DNA from: an uncultured Granulosicoccus sp.
GTDB lineage: Bacteria > Pseudomonadota > Gammaproteobacteria > Granulosicoccales > Granulosicoccaceae
Reading direction: 5' to 3'
Assembly: GCA_947499955.1 (NCBI GenBank)
Contig: CANMQI010000021.1
Coordinates: forward strand, 24,739 to 88,738
Length of the DNA stretch: 64,000 bases
The first letter of the stretch is position 1. Each line of letters opens with the position of its first letter. The position numbers were made by a program, and so were the translations under genes. Of this stretch, positions 55,265 through 63,952 are shown piece by piece. Below the pieces are notes generated by a model, which worked only from the letters and a program-made list of their open reading frames with translations, was not told the origin of the DNA and did not search any database.

Positions 55265-55281
55265 CCCCGGAGGAATACACC

Positions 55282-56244
55282 ATGAAGAAGATCTGCGCCC
55301 TTGCCGTCGCAACGCTTGCTGCAGTCGCAGGCCCCGCACTGGCCCAACAAACCATCAAGTTCGCACACGTGTACGAGGCCAACACCTTGTATAACGAAGC
55401 CGCACTGTGGATCGCTGACGAGATTGAAGCGCGTAGTGATGGCGCTTATGAAGTCGATGTTTTCCCCAGCTCGCAGTTGGGCAACGAAGAGACAATCACT
55501 GAAGGTCTTCAGATTGGATCCATCCAGATGGCCTACACCGGTCCGACTTTCCTGGGTCAGTTCCACAAGCCCATGGCTATCTCCGAAGCACCTTTCATCT
55601 GGAAGGACTACGACCATTGGAAGACCTACAAGGACAGCGATATCTTCGCTGATGTATCCCAGGGCTACATGGACAAGACCGGCAACAAGGTGACGTCCAT
55701 CCTGTACTTCGGATCACGTCAGACCAGCTCCAAGGAGCGCATCGATACGCCTGAAGACATGAAGGGCATGAAGATTCGTGTGGCCAATGCACCGTTGTGG
55801 AAGATCTACCCCACAGCCGTTGGCGCCAACCCGACGCCTATCTCCTTTGCCGAGGTGTACTTGGCCTTGCAACAAGGCGTGGTAGAGGGGCAGGAGAACC
55901 CGATTACCATCATCGAATCCAACAAGTTCTATGAAGTACAGAACTTCGTTGCCAAGACAAGTCACATCACATCATCCGTGGTCTCTGTCATCGGCGGACC
56001 TCTGTGGAGCAAGTTGTCAGAAGAGGATCGTGCGCTGTTCACCGAAGTGACCAAGGAAGCCTCAGCTCTGTTCTCGGACAAGGTGCATGCCCGTGAAGAA
56101 GAGCTGTTTGACAAGTTCAAGGCAGGCGATGATGTTGAAATCGTGGAAGTCGATCGCGCACCTTTCGCCGAGCTGGTTATTCCGGCAGTCAAGGCCGAGT
56201 GGGGCGAAGAGCTGGTCAATAGCGTAACGGCACTGGCTGACTGA
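55282..56244 (+). CDS. dctP: TRAP transporter substrate-binding protein (DctP)
   Basis: This 320-residue periplasmic DctP-type protein has a signal peptide (MKKICALAVATLAAVAGPALA) and TIKFAHVYEANTLYNEAAL. The ligand Arg lies in KGMKIRVANAPLWK, and later comes NPTPISFAEVYLALQQGVVE. It captures an organic-acid-type ligand for the DctQM permease. A strong GGAGGA site precedes the start. Together with the downstream dehydrogenase, kinase and aldolase, a sugar acid or polyol acid is the likely ligand. Confidence 0.9.
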   Translation: MKKICALAVATLAAVAGPALAQQTIKFAHVYEANTLYNEAALWIADEIEARSDGAYEVDVFPSSQLGNEETITEGLQIGSIQMAYTGPTFLGQFHKPMAISEAPFIWKDYDHWKTYKDSDIFADVSQGYMDKTGNKVTSILYFGSRQTSSKERIDTPEDMKGMKIRVANAPLWKIYPTAVGANPTPISFAEVYLALQQGVVEGQENPITIIESNKFYEVQNFVAKTSHITSSVVSVIGGPLWSKLSEEDRALFTEVTKEASALFSDKVHAREEELFDKFKAGDDVEIVEVDRAPFAELVIPAVKAEWGEELVNSVTALAD

Positions 56245-56253
56245 TAAACCCTT

Positions 56254-56278
56254 GCGGGAGGGCGTGATGCCTTCCCGC
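56254..56278 (+). terminator. Intercistronic hairpin between dctP and dctQ
   Basis: GCGGGAGGGC pairs with GCCTTCCCGC (9 of 10, one G-U pair) around GTGAT, 10 bp after the dctP stop. Without a U tract it is more likely a partial terminator or mRNA stabiliser that keeps the binding protein more abundant than the permease. Confidence 0.5.
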
Positions 56279-56297
56279 GCTTACCGCGAGCCACATC

Positions 56298-56783
56298 ATG
56301 CGCAGTCGTGTATCTAACGTTTTGGGAGTGATCGGCGAAAGCGGATTGCTGCTTGCCTTCTGGACACTCGGTGGAGTGGTCTTCGCACAATTCTTCTTTC
56401 GCTATTTCCTGAACATGCCCTTGGGCTGGACGGAAGAGCTTGCTCGTTATCTTCTGATCCTCACCGCATTCCTCGGGTTGCCGGTCGTGACTCGTCGGGG
56501 TGAACATATCGCCATCGAGATGCTGGCCGATTCCTTGCCCACGAACGCACGCCGCTGGTTGCTGGCGGCCGGTGAGCTATTCGTTGTCATTATCGTTGTC
56601 GTGCTGGCCTGGCAGGCCAAGGCCTTGATTGCACTCTCTTCTCAGACCATGAGCTCCATGCCGCTTCCTAAATCGATCATCTATTACGTGGTACTCGTGG
56701 GGCTGTTACTCCAGCTGGTTGCCAGCATCAATCGCCTGGTCGAACTGGTTAAACCAGCCACCGCGAAGGACATCCAGTCATGA
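56298..56783 (+). CDS. dctQ: TRAP transporter small permease (DctQ)
   Basis: This 161-residue, four-helix protein of the DctQ family includes FFFRYFLNMPLGWTEELARY, the family's conserved Trp-Thr-Glu-Glu motif. It pairs with DctM, overlapping its gene by 4 bases. Confidence 0.9.
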   Translation: MRSRVSNVLGVIGESGLLLAFWTLGGVVFAQFFFRYFLNMPLGWTEELARYLLILTAFLGLPVVTRRGEHIAIEMLADSLPTNARRWLLAAGELFVVIIVVVLAWQAKALIALSSQTMSSMPLPKSIIYYVVLVGLLLQLVASINRLVELVKPATAKDIQS

Positions 56784-58057
56784 GTATCCTGTTTGTCTCT
56801 CTCATCGTGCTGCTGGTACTGGGCCTGCCCGTGGGCTTTGCCCTGGTCGGGGCATCGATGAGCTATCTCTTGCTGACCGAAGGCCTGGGTACACCACAGG
56901 TTCTGTTTCGCATGATCAACGGTGTCGACAGCTTTACGCTGCTGGCCATTCCGTTCTTCATTCTGGCAGGCTCGGTCATGAACGTCGGTGGTGTCACCGA
57001 ACGAATCTTTGCCTTCGCCAATTCGCTGGTTGGCTGGATGAAGGGTGGACTGGGGCACGTCAATGTGGCTGCCAGCGTCATCTTCTCCGGTATGTCCGGT
57101 GCGGCTGTGGCCGATGTTGGTGGCCTCGGCGCCATCGAGATCAAGGCCATGCGGGAAGCCGGCTACGACGATGATTTCTCTATCGGCATCACCGGAGCCA
57201 GTTCCATCATAGGCCCGCTGATACCACCTTCGCTGCCCCTGATCATCTATGGCGTGGTCGCCTCCGAGTCTATCGGGCGACTGTTCCTCGCGGGTATCGT
57301 GCCGGGTGTGATGCTGGCCGCTCTGATGAGTCTCACCATCTACGTGGTGGCCCGTCGACGCAACTACCAGCCCAGCACGCCATTTGACGTCAAGCTTGTA
57401 TTCTCCACCGGGCGCAAGGCTCTGTTCCCACTGCTGACGCCGGTGATCATCATTGGCGGCATCATGACCGGTGTCTTCACCCCGACAGAAGCAGCGGTTG
57501 CCGCCTCGGCCTATGCCATCCTGCTGAGCACGCTGGTCTTCCGGTCAATGAGGTTTGCGGACTTCATCCGTATCAGTCGTGAAACGGCGAGTACCACCAG
57601 TTCCATTCTGATCATCGTGGCAGGCTCTGCCATCTTCTCCTGGTTGTTGACGGCCAATAATGTCGGCGAGCTGGTCAATAACCTGGTGACAGGCATCACC
57701 GAGAGCCCCTGGGTATTCCTGCTGCTGGTCGCCGGTGTCACGCTGATTGTCGGTTGTTTCCTGGACATGATCGCCGCCATTACCATCCTCGTGCCGATCC
57801 TGCTGCCCACCGCGAATTCACTGGGAATAGATCCCATCCACTTCGGCATCTTCTTCATGTTCAACCTGATGTTGGGGCTGCTGACGCCGCCGGTGGGCAT
57901 GGTGATATTCGTGTTGGCGAAGGTGGCCAATGTCACTCCTGCATTCGTGAGCCGCAGTCTGCTGCTGTTTGCCTTGCCGCTCATTCTGGCGCTGCTGGCA
58001 TTGTTGTTCTTTCCGGCGCTGAGTACCGCTTTACCTGATTTTCTGAAAGGAGCCTGA
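56780..58057 (+). CDS. dctM: TRAP transporter large permease (DctM)
   Basis: This 425-residue polytopic permease of the DctM family has about 12 helices, with GMSGAAVADVGGLGAIEIKA and ASSIIGPLIPPSLPLIIYG. LLTPPVGMVIFVLAKVANV lies near the C-terminus. It catalyses sodium-coupled uptake with DctP and DctQ. Confidence 0.92.
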   Translation: MSILFVSLIVLLVLGLPVGFALVGASMSYLLLTEGLGTPQVLFRMINGVDSFTLLAIPFFILAGSVMNVGGVTERIFAFANSLVGWMKGGLGHVNVAASVIFSGMSGAAVADVGGLGAIEIKAMREAGYDDDFSIGITGASSIIGPLIPPSLPLIIYGVVASESIGRLFLAGIVPGVMLAALMSLTIYVVARRRNYQPSTPFDVKLVFSTGRKALFPLLTPVIIIGGIMTGVFTPTEAAVAASAYAILLSTLVFRSMRFADFIRISRETASTTSSILIIVAGSAIFSWLLTANNVGELVNNLVTGITESPWVFLLLVAGVTLIVGCFLDMIAAITILVPILLPTANSLGIDPIHFGIFFMFNLMLGLLTPPVGMVIFVLAKVANVTPAFVSRSLLLFALPLILALLALLFFPALSTALPDFLKGA

Positions 58058-58059
58058 TC

Positions 58060-59127
58060 GTGAACTCGCAGTCAATTACGACCACCATGGGTGCGGTCTT
58101 GTACGGTGCCGAAGACCTTCGCTACCAATCCCTGCCGGTTGAAGCCCTGGAACCGGGTGCCGTGCGTATTCGATTGGGGGCTGCGGGTATCTGTGGTTCC
58201 GACCAACACTATTTCCGCCACGGTCGCATGGGGCCTTTCGTACTGAAAACGCCATTTGCCCTCGGTCACGAGATGAGCGGCGATGTCATCGAAGCGGGAA
58301 GCGAGGTGAAGGATCTGACGGTGGGTGATCGCGTCGTGATCGACCCTGCGCTGACCTGTGGCCATTGCGCGGGCTGCCGGGCAGGACGGGCCAACCTGTG
58401 TGCCAACGTCCAGTTCATGGGCTCGGCCAGTCACGATCCGCATCTGCACGGTGGCTATCGCGACAGCTTTACGGTGAGTGCCGTTCGCTGCGTCAAGGTG
58501 CCGGTCGAGACTCCTCACAACATTCTGGCAGTGACTGAACCCCTGTCGGTTGCCGTGCATGCGGTAGAGCGTGCGGGCCCGTTGCTGGGGCGCACTGTCC
58601 TGATCACAGGAGGCGGTACGATCGGCTCATTGATAGCGGCGACGGCAAAGGCTGCGGGTGCTGCGCGAATCTGCGTTTCTGACCCGAGCGCCTTTCGTCG
58701 CAGTGTTGCCCTGCAGATGGGGGCGACCGATGTCATCGACACGAATGACAGGGCTGTGATCGATGCGATGGATGCGGCCGGCGGGGAATTCGATATCGGC
58801 TTCGAGGCCTCGGGGCATACGGCGGGCTTCAACGATGTGATTCGCCTGGTGCTCCGCGGTGGCAAGGCGGTGCTGGTGGGAATGATCGCCTCGCAGTCAT
58901 GCGCGGTACCGTTCAATCAGATGACGACGCGGGAAATCGACTTGATTTCGACATTCCGGCAGAATGGGGTTTTTGCTCGTTCAGCGCATATGCTCGTCAG
59001 TGGTGCCGTTGATCCTCTTCCTATCCTGACCGGTGCGTTCGAGCTGGCGGATGTGCAGGCCGCCTTCAGCGCCTCATTCGATTCCGAACGGCATTTGAAG
59101 GTGTTGTTGAACGGTCCAGCAGGGTAG
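58060..59127 (+). CDS. Zinc-dependent dehydrogenase (L-idonate 5-dehydrogenase-like)
   Basis: This 355-residue medium-chain dehydrogenase has catalytic zinc ligands in AGICGSDQHYF and LGHEMSGDV, a structural zinc site CGHCAGCRAGRANLC, and the NAD-binding ITGGGTIGSLIAATAKAAGA. It most resembles L-idonate 5-dehydrogenase or sorbitol dehydrogenase. The start is GTG 58060, two bases after the dctM stop; ATG 58087 is an alternative. It would oxidise the imported sugar acid or polyol to a ketose form for the kinase. Confidence 0.88.
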   Translation: MNSQSITTTMGAVLYGAEDLRYQSLPVEALEPGAVRIRLGAAGICGSDQHYFRHGRMGPFVLKTPFALGHEMSGDVIEAGSEVKDLTVGDRVVIDPALTCGHCAGCRAGRANLCANVQFMGSASHDPHLHGGYRDSFTVSAVRCVKVPVETPHNILAVTEPLSVAVHAVERAGPLLGRTVLITGGGTIGSLIAATAKAAGAARICVSDPSAFRRSVALQMGATDVIDTNDRAVIDAMDAAGGEFDIGFEASGHTAGFNDVIRLVLRGGKAVLVGMIASQSCAVPFNQMTTREIDLISTFRQNGVFARSAHMLVSGAVDPLPILTGAFELADVQAAFSASFDSERHLKVLLNGPAG

Positions 59128-59134
59128 AGACACC

Positions 59135-60151
59135 ATGTCCGAACGCATCACCGCACACGATATAGCCGAACGACTGTCAGTCTCCCGCTCTACCGTGTCG
59201 CGGGCGTTCGACCCGAATTCCCGTATTTCGCCGGATGTGCGCAAGCGCATCCTGAAGATGGCGCATGAAATCGGCTACCGTCCGACGGTGGCATCCCGGC
59301 TGGTGATGCGAGAGTACCCGCATGTCATCGCTCTGATTGTTCGTGATATCACGAACCCGGTGCGGGCCACGATCATGACGCGTCTGATTCGTGAGTTCGA
59401 ACGTGAAGGCACGCTGCCGCTGGTGTTTCAGGTACCCAATGCGCGTATTGCCAGCACCCGGGCGGAGGCCATCATGGGCTACCTGCCGTCGGCTGTGGTC
59501 ATGTCGGGATTCATGCCGCAGGCAAGTCTGTTGACCCAGTGCTCTCAGCGCAGCATACCGTCCCTGGTCATCAACCGAGGCCAGACGGTCGGGCTGGCTG
59601 CCAACTATGTCACCAGCGACCACTACGCGGGCGGTATGGCCGCTGCACAGTTTCTGACGAAGGCCGGTTGCCAGCGCATTGCCTTTGTATCCGGCCACTC
59701 GGGGGTCAGCAATGCAGACCCCAGCGAAGCCAGGATAGAGGGCTTTCTGGCAGGACTGGATGAGGCAGGCAGTGTTGCGGTTGCCGCCTACGAAGGCGAC
59801 CACAGCTACGAAAGTGGGGTGAAGGCAGCGGACAAGTTCTTCGGCGCGCCCAACCCGCCCGATGGCGTGTTCTGCGGCAATGACATGATGGCCATGGGCT
59901 TCAAGGACACGGCTCGTGAAAGCCATGGCATGAACGCACCGCAGGACTACCAGCTGATTGGTTACGACGATATCGAAATGGCCAACTGGACGGCGTATCG
60001 CCTGTCCACCGTGGCTCAGAACATGGACGCGGTGATAGAGGCGACGGTGCAGGGCATCCGTCAACTGCTGCAAGACCCGGAAACGCCGGTGCGTGTGACC
60101 TTGCCCGTCGACTTGATTGAACGCAGTACCACTTCAGGAAATGAACCATGA
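59135..60151 (+). CDS. LacI family transcriptional regulator
   Basis: This 338-residue regulator has an N-terminal helix-turn-helix (ITAHDIAERLSVSRSTVSRA; RKRILKMAHEIGYRPTVASR) and a periplasmic-binding-protein-like ligand domain (VFCGNDMMAMGFKDTAR). It is internal to the operon it probably represses. Paired TGCA sites before dctP are the candidate targets. It overlaps the kinase gene by 4 bases (ATGA). Confidence 0.9.
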   Translation: MSERITAHDIAERLSVSRSTVSRAFDPNSRISPDVRKRILKMAHEIGYRPTVASRLVMREYPHVIALIVRDITNPVRATIMTRLIREFEREGTLPLVFQVPNARIASTRAEAIMGYLPSAVVMSGFMPQASLLTQCSQRSIPSLVINRGQTVGLAANYVTSDHYAGGMAAAQFLTKAGCQRIAFVSGHSGVSNADPSEARIEGFLAGLDEAGSVAVAAYEGDHSYESGVKAADKFFGAPNPPDGVFCGNDMMAMGFKDTARESHGMNAPQDYQLIGYDDIEMANWTAYRLSTVAQNMDAVIEATVQGIRQLLQDPETPVRVTLPVDLIERSTTSGNEP

Positions 60152-61140
60152 GCAGCTCGACCCTCTCCGCACGCAAGCGTTTCATTGTTGTTGGACGTGC
60201 GGGTATGGACCTGTACCCGGAACCTGCGGGAACCAAGATTGCCGATGCCACGCAGTTCTCCGCACAACTGGGCGGCTCGGCGGCCAACATAGCAGCCGGC
60301 CTGTCACGCCTCGGGGCTGACGTTGCGCTGTTGACGGCCCTGTCTGACGACCCGGTAGGGCGCTTCTGTCTCAAGCAGTTGGCGGTACACGGCATCGATA
60401 GTTCACTGGTGCAGGCATCGGGTGCAGAGACACGCAGTTCACTGGCCTTGTCAGAGTCTCGCATTGAAGATCACGAAACGCTGATCTATCGCAATGGTGC
60501 TGCAGACTTCGACCTGGATGCCTCGAGTATTCAGGCACTGGACCTTGCCGGCATCACTGCTGTCGTGATTACTGGCACCGCCCTGGCACGCGAACCGTCA
60601 CGTACGGCTGTTTTCCTGCTGATCGAAAAGGCTCGTGAGGCTGGCATCGATGTCGTGCTCGATGTGGATTACCGACCGTATTCCTGGGCGAGTGTGGAAG
60701 AGGCCAGTAGCATCTGCAGCGAGGCGGCACGGAACAGCACGATTCTGGTGGGCAATGAGGAAGAATTTGCCGTACTCGCAGGAGGCACGGAACTGTCAGC
60801 AGAGCATGGGCGGAGTCTGGCCAAGGCCGGTGTCGAGATTTGCATCTACAAGATGGGCGGCGAGGGCGCGATATCGTTTCAGGGCGGACGTGAAATCCGC
60901 ACCGGTGTCTTCCCCGTGGAGGCACTCAAACCCGTCGGGGCGGGGGATGCTTTCTTGGCATCGTTTCTCAGCTCACACTACGATGGCGAGCCGTTGACAG
61001 ACTGCGTGACAAAAGGCTCTGCCGCGGCGGCCCTGGTGGTCACCCGAAAAGGCTGCTCTGATGCCATGCCGACCGCCGATGAACTGAGTGAATTCATGTC
61101 GACCCGCACGATGGTTATCAACGATGCGGAGACGGTCTGA
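60148..61140 (+). CDS. PfkB family carbohydrate kinase
   Basis: This 330-residue ribokinase-fold kinase has the N-terminal GGSAANIAAGLSRLGADVAL and the catalytic C-terminal PVGAGDAFLASFLSSHY, with the Asp base in GAGD. It resembles KDG kinase, IolC and ribokinase. It should phosphorylate the keto-sugar made by the dehydrogenase before aldol cleavage. It lies 4 bp before the aldolase gene. Confidence 0.9.
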   Translation: MSSSTLSARKRFIVVGRAGMDLYPEPAGTKIADATQFSAQLGGSAANIAAGLSRLGADVALLTALSDDPVGRFCLKQLAVHGIDSSLVQASGAETRSSLALSESRIEDHETLIYRNGAADFDLDASSIQALDLAGITAVVITGTALAREPSRTAVFLLIEKAREAGIDVVLDVDYRPYSWASVEEASSICSEAARNSTILVGNEEEFAVLAGGTELSAEHGRSLAKAGVEICIYKMGGEGAISFQGGREIRTGVFPVEALKPVGAGDAFLASFLSSHYDGEPLTDCVTKGSAAAALVVTRKGCSDAMPTADELSEFMSTRTMVINDAETV

Positions 61141-61144
61141 CGCC

Positions 61145-61975
61145 ATGCCACTTGTGACACTGACTCAGGCATTCGATCATCTGAACCGCAATGGTGGTGG
61201 TGCCCTGGCAGGCGTTGTTGTGCTGGGCTGGGAAGATGCCAAAGCCTATGTGATGGCCGCCGAGAAGGTGGGTTGCCCGATCATCCTGCAAGCGGGCCCC
61301 GGTTGCCGTCGCCATACGCCGCTGACCGTGCTGGCCGAGATGTTTCGCGTATTGGCAGAACAGGCCACAGTGCCCGTGGTGGCGCATCTGGATCATGGCG
61401 CCAGTCCCGAAGATTGTTTCGCGGGTATTGATGCCGGATTTTCATCCGTCATGTACGACGGCTCGGCCTTGCCACTGAGCGAGAACATTGCCAATACCAA
61501 CCGAGTACTGGAACGCGCACGAGCGGCAGGCGTAAGCGTAGAAGCAGAGCTCGGTATTGTCGGCTACGTGGGTGCCAAGCAATCAGTCAGCACCGACCCG
61601 GCAGAGGCTAGGGCCTTCATAGACGCCGCCCCCGTGGATGCACTGGCCATCTCGGCAGGCAATACCCACCTGAGCCAGGACGACAGCGTACCCGTTGACG
61701 AGCAGGCTATTGCAGCCATACAGGCCGGTGTGTCAACACCGCTGGTGCTGCATGGGGGGAGTGGTATTCCCCTGGCTCAACGGCGACGGGTTGCTCTGAC
61801 GACGAGCGTGATGAAATTCAATATTGGGACTGAACTTCGGCAGGCGTTTGGGCGTAGCTTGCGCGAGCAGCTAGAGCGGTATCCGGATATGTTTGATCGG
61901 AATGAGATATTGGGTGGGGTGATTGAGCCTTTGGCGGGGAGTGCTGAGGGGGTTTTGGGGAATTTGGTTGGGTGA
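61145..61975 (+). CDS. Class II (zinc) ketose-bisphosphate aldolase family
   Basis: This 276-residue class II aldolase of the FbaA/GatY/KbaY group has VVAHLDHGASPEDCF with zinc His residues and an acid near SVMYDGSALPLSENI. ISAGNTHLSQD contributes a His (the usual GTxHG has Leu in place of the last Gly), and LVLHGGSGIPL contributes the third. ATG 61145 is preferred over the longer frame from 61088. It ends the operon and would cleave the kinase product into DHAP and an aldehyde. The exact substrate is undefined. Confidence 0.88.
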   Translation: MPLVTLTQAFDHLNRNGGGALAGVVVLGWEDAKAYVMAAEKVGCPIILQAGPGCRRHTPLTVLAEMFRVLAEQATVPVVAHLDHGASPEDCFAGIDAGFSSVMYDGSALPLSENIANTNRVLERARAAGVSVEAELGIVGYVGAKQSVSTDPAEARAFIDAAPVDALAISAGNTHLSQDDSVPVDEQAIAAIQAGVSTPLVLHGGSGIPLAQRRRVALTTSVMKFNIGTELRQAFGRSLREQLERYPDMFDRNEILGGVIEPLAGSAEGVLGNLVG

Positions 61976-62131
61976 TGGACCGCAATATAGATTATGGGAG
62001 CTCCACCGTTTAGCCTAGGGTTGTCAAGCAAGACCTGTTGAACTTTCAGTATCCGATTCAAGCCGACGTCAGGCGTATGATACGTTGTATTAGTTCGCGT
62101 ATGATTAATTCAGGCATTTGATATTATATCG

Positions 62132-62731
62132 TTAAAAATTTAGTTGAAAACCCAGAGTTAATACTGGGCCATTGCCATTGCCAATTTTCTCGTTGTAAAA
62201 CGCGATACCAGAGTGAGATGAGCAGGTTCCACTACCTATACTCTCTGAAGTACTTCCATCCCGGCACTGGGTGTTTGGTGTTGTGTCCTGATACCAACGG
62301 TGTGAGACCCCTACCGCCACACTTATCGGGTAAGTTCTGGGGGTTGACAATGAAGCACCAAGCGAATAGAAAACTACGTCATTTTCGTTCCTAAACGGCT
62401 TATATTTAAATTCTCCAGCTCCACCGCCAACATCGATATATGCAGCGAACACTCTACTTGAAAATATAGCCATCGAACCTAATAATTCGTAACCACTAAA
62501 TTTGGCACTTGATGAATCGTCCTCTGTTCGAATATAGCCCAAGGAAGCAGTATGACGTTTACCATAGATGATTCGAAATCTAGAGCCTTCTAGCTTAGTT
62601 TCTACAACATCGTAGTCAATATCTTGCTGGTCAATAGTTGCTATTTCAATTGAATACTTCGCGGCCTCTGCCGTTATCGGCAAAACAAAAGCCATAACAA
62701 TAAAAGCTGCATTTCTCAGTTGAAGTTGCAT
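62132..62731 (-). CDS. Exported beta-rich protein, unrecognised
   Basis: This 199-residue precursor has a signal peptide (MQLQLRNAAFIVMAFVLPIT, cleaved near AEA/AKYS). The mature part alternates hydrophobic and polar residues (RFRIIYGKRHTASLGYIRTE; AIFSSRVFAAYIDVGGGAGE) and ends LTLGFQLNF, with the terminal Phe typical of outer-membrane beta barrels. It is probably a small barrel. Two Cys near the end (TQCRDGST and GTCSSH) may form a disulfide. The function is unknown. The frame runs on to 62749. Confidence 0.7.
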   Translation of the reverse strand: MQLQLRNAAFIVMAFVLPITAEAAKYSIEIATIDQQDIDYDVVETKLEGSRFRIIYGKRHTASLGYIRTEDDSSSAKFSGYELLGSMAIFSSRVFAAYIDVGGGAGEFKYKPFRNENDVVFYSLGASLSTPRTYPISVAVGVSHRWYQDTTPNTQCRDGSTSESIGSGTCSSHSGIAFYNEKIGNGNGPVLTLGFQLNF

Positions 62732-62749
62732 AAATAAGGTGAGCTCCAT

Positions 62750-63073
62750 TTCAGTTTGCTGTAAAATATACTATATCGAGCGACTGTAATGCAGTAAATG
62801 AGGACGCCTACTGCCAAGATCACCAGTGAACTTGTAGTGTAGCGAGTAATCTATCCAAGCGCACGCTCAATATCACCGTGACGCTCTAAATACATAAAAA
62901 CCGGCGGTTGTTTTCTATTCACTTTTTGGTAATCTGCTCTATAGGCTTCCCTTCATGCCACATTTGCCATAGTGTTGTCTTTACGGCTTCTTCGATTCGC
63001 TGTACGGCTACCATATAATCCTGTATTTTTCAGGTGGTGTTGCAACGACTGGTTGATCGCAAGCAGCGTAATG
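62750..63073. other. Intergenic region, 324 bp
   Basis: AT-rich, with no firm gene. A minus-strand 31-codon frame (63014-62919, MVAVQRIEEAVKTTLWQMWH) might be a remnant, but nothing supports it. Confidence 0.35.
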
Positions 63074-63952
63074 TTAGGCCTCTAACGAGTATATTTTCTG
63101 AATACACTCAGTCATTCTCTGAGATATCACAAATCCTTCTTGTGAAACGTGGTTTAATGCTACGTATGGTTTACTTGAGTTTCCATTAGGTAGTCCGAGC
63201 TCTTCTTCAATATCATTTTCTAGTCCGATGGCTGATCCAATCATAGGATCGACGCAAACTAATATAGCCTGCGTATGCAAATCTGCCATCCTGATCGCGC
63301 CTGCGCTTTTGTGTTGCTGGTGATCTATGTCGTAGACGGCTACATACGGGATTGAGAATTTGTTCAACAGTGAGATATATAATGGGACGCTGGTCTTGGA
63401 TCCGCAATCAATGACAGAGAAATCGTGTCGAAATACTCCTAGTATTTTCGCCAGCATCGGTATCACTGTTTTATCAGTTGGTCCTTCTACAAGGACTACT
63501 TTCTTGGCAAAGAAAAGTTCGCCACGATCCGGATTAATCCAATACGATAGGTTGAAATCCTTCTTAGAGTCGCCTTCGAATAGTTCGTCAGCGCATGAGC
63601 AAACAGCGCTACCAGCGTCAGGATTCGCTTTAGACACTATGTGGATTGACTTGTACTGCTCGATATCTATGAGAGCGCTAGAGTGCGTACACATAACTAC
63701 TTGGCTGTCATTAGAATCTGACAGCTCCACGATTGACTCGTAAAGCGCGCGCTGAGCCTGGGGGTGCAAATAAAGTTCGGGCTCTTCGAATACGAAATAT
63801 CGTGATTTAGAAGCAATTCGGGCTTGACGAGCTTCACCGACACCAGCTTCATCGGTAGCAGGATTCGCGCTCAGGCGATTTGCTACAACACGCACCAGTG
63901 CCATTGTCATGGCACGCTGAAGTGTAAGCGCCCAAATACCGACGTCTTCCAT
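63074..63952 (-). CDS. OLD-family ATPase/TOPRIM nuclease, C-terminal part, interrupted
   Basis: This is the C-terminal part of an overcoming-lysogenization-defect (OLD) type protein. The ABC-like Walker B region YFVFEEPELYLHPQAQRALY is followed by a TOPRIM domain (KKVVLVEGPTDKTVIPML; the acidic pair in AVYDIDHQQ). The N-terminal Walker A half is not in the window. Reading upstream, the frame continues without homology break (GRAETGMEDVG) but meets TGA at 63982-63980, before the window edge. The gene may be truncated, frameshifted or have a stop-gain mutation. Such proteins occur in anti-phage systems such as Gabija, but no helicase partner is seen here. Confidence 0.6.
   Translation of the reverse strand: MEDVGIWALTLQRAMTMALVRVVANRLSANPATDEAGVGEARQARIASKSRYFVFEEPELYLHPQAQRALYESIVELSDSNDSQVVMCTHSSALIDIEQYKSIHIVSKANPDAGSAVCSCADELFEGDSKKDFNLSYWINPDRGELFFAKKVVLVEGPTDKTVIPMLAKILGVFRHDFSVIDCGSKTSVPLYISLLNKFSIPYVAVYDIDHQQHKSAGAIRMADLHTQAILVCVDPMIGSAIGLENDIEEELGLPNGNSSKPYVALNHVSQEGFVISQRMTECIQKIYSLEA

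Larger units (their letters stand above)
54687..55281. other. Intergenic region and control region of the TRAP operon
   Basis: AT-rich, with no credible gene. The last 100 bp contain the two TGCA-N5-TGCA sites and the strong GGAGGA ribosome binding site before dctP. Confidence 0.45.

Noticed and set aside
63067..63090. Possible integron attC site (GCCTAAC on the minus strand at the OLD stop)
   Set aside because: One core-like 7-mer is present, but no partner GTTRRRY with the required spacing was found downstream.
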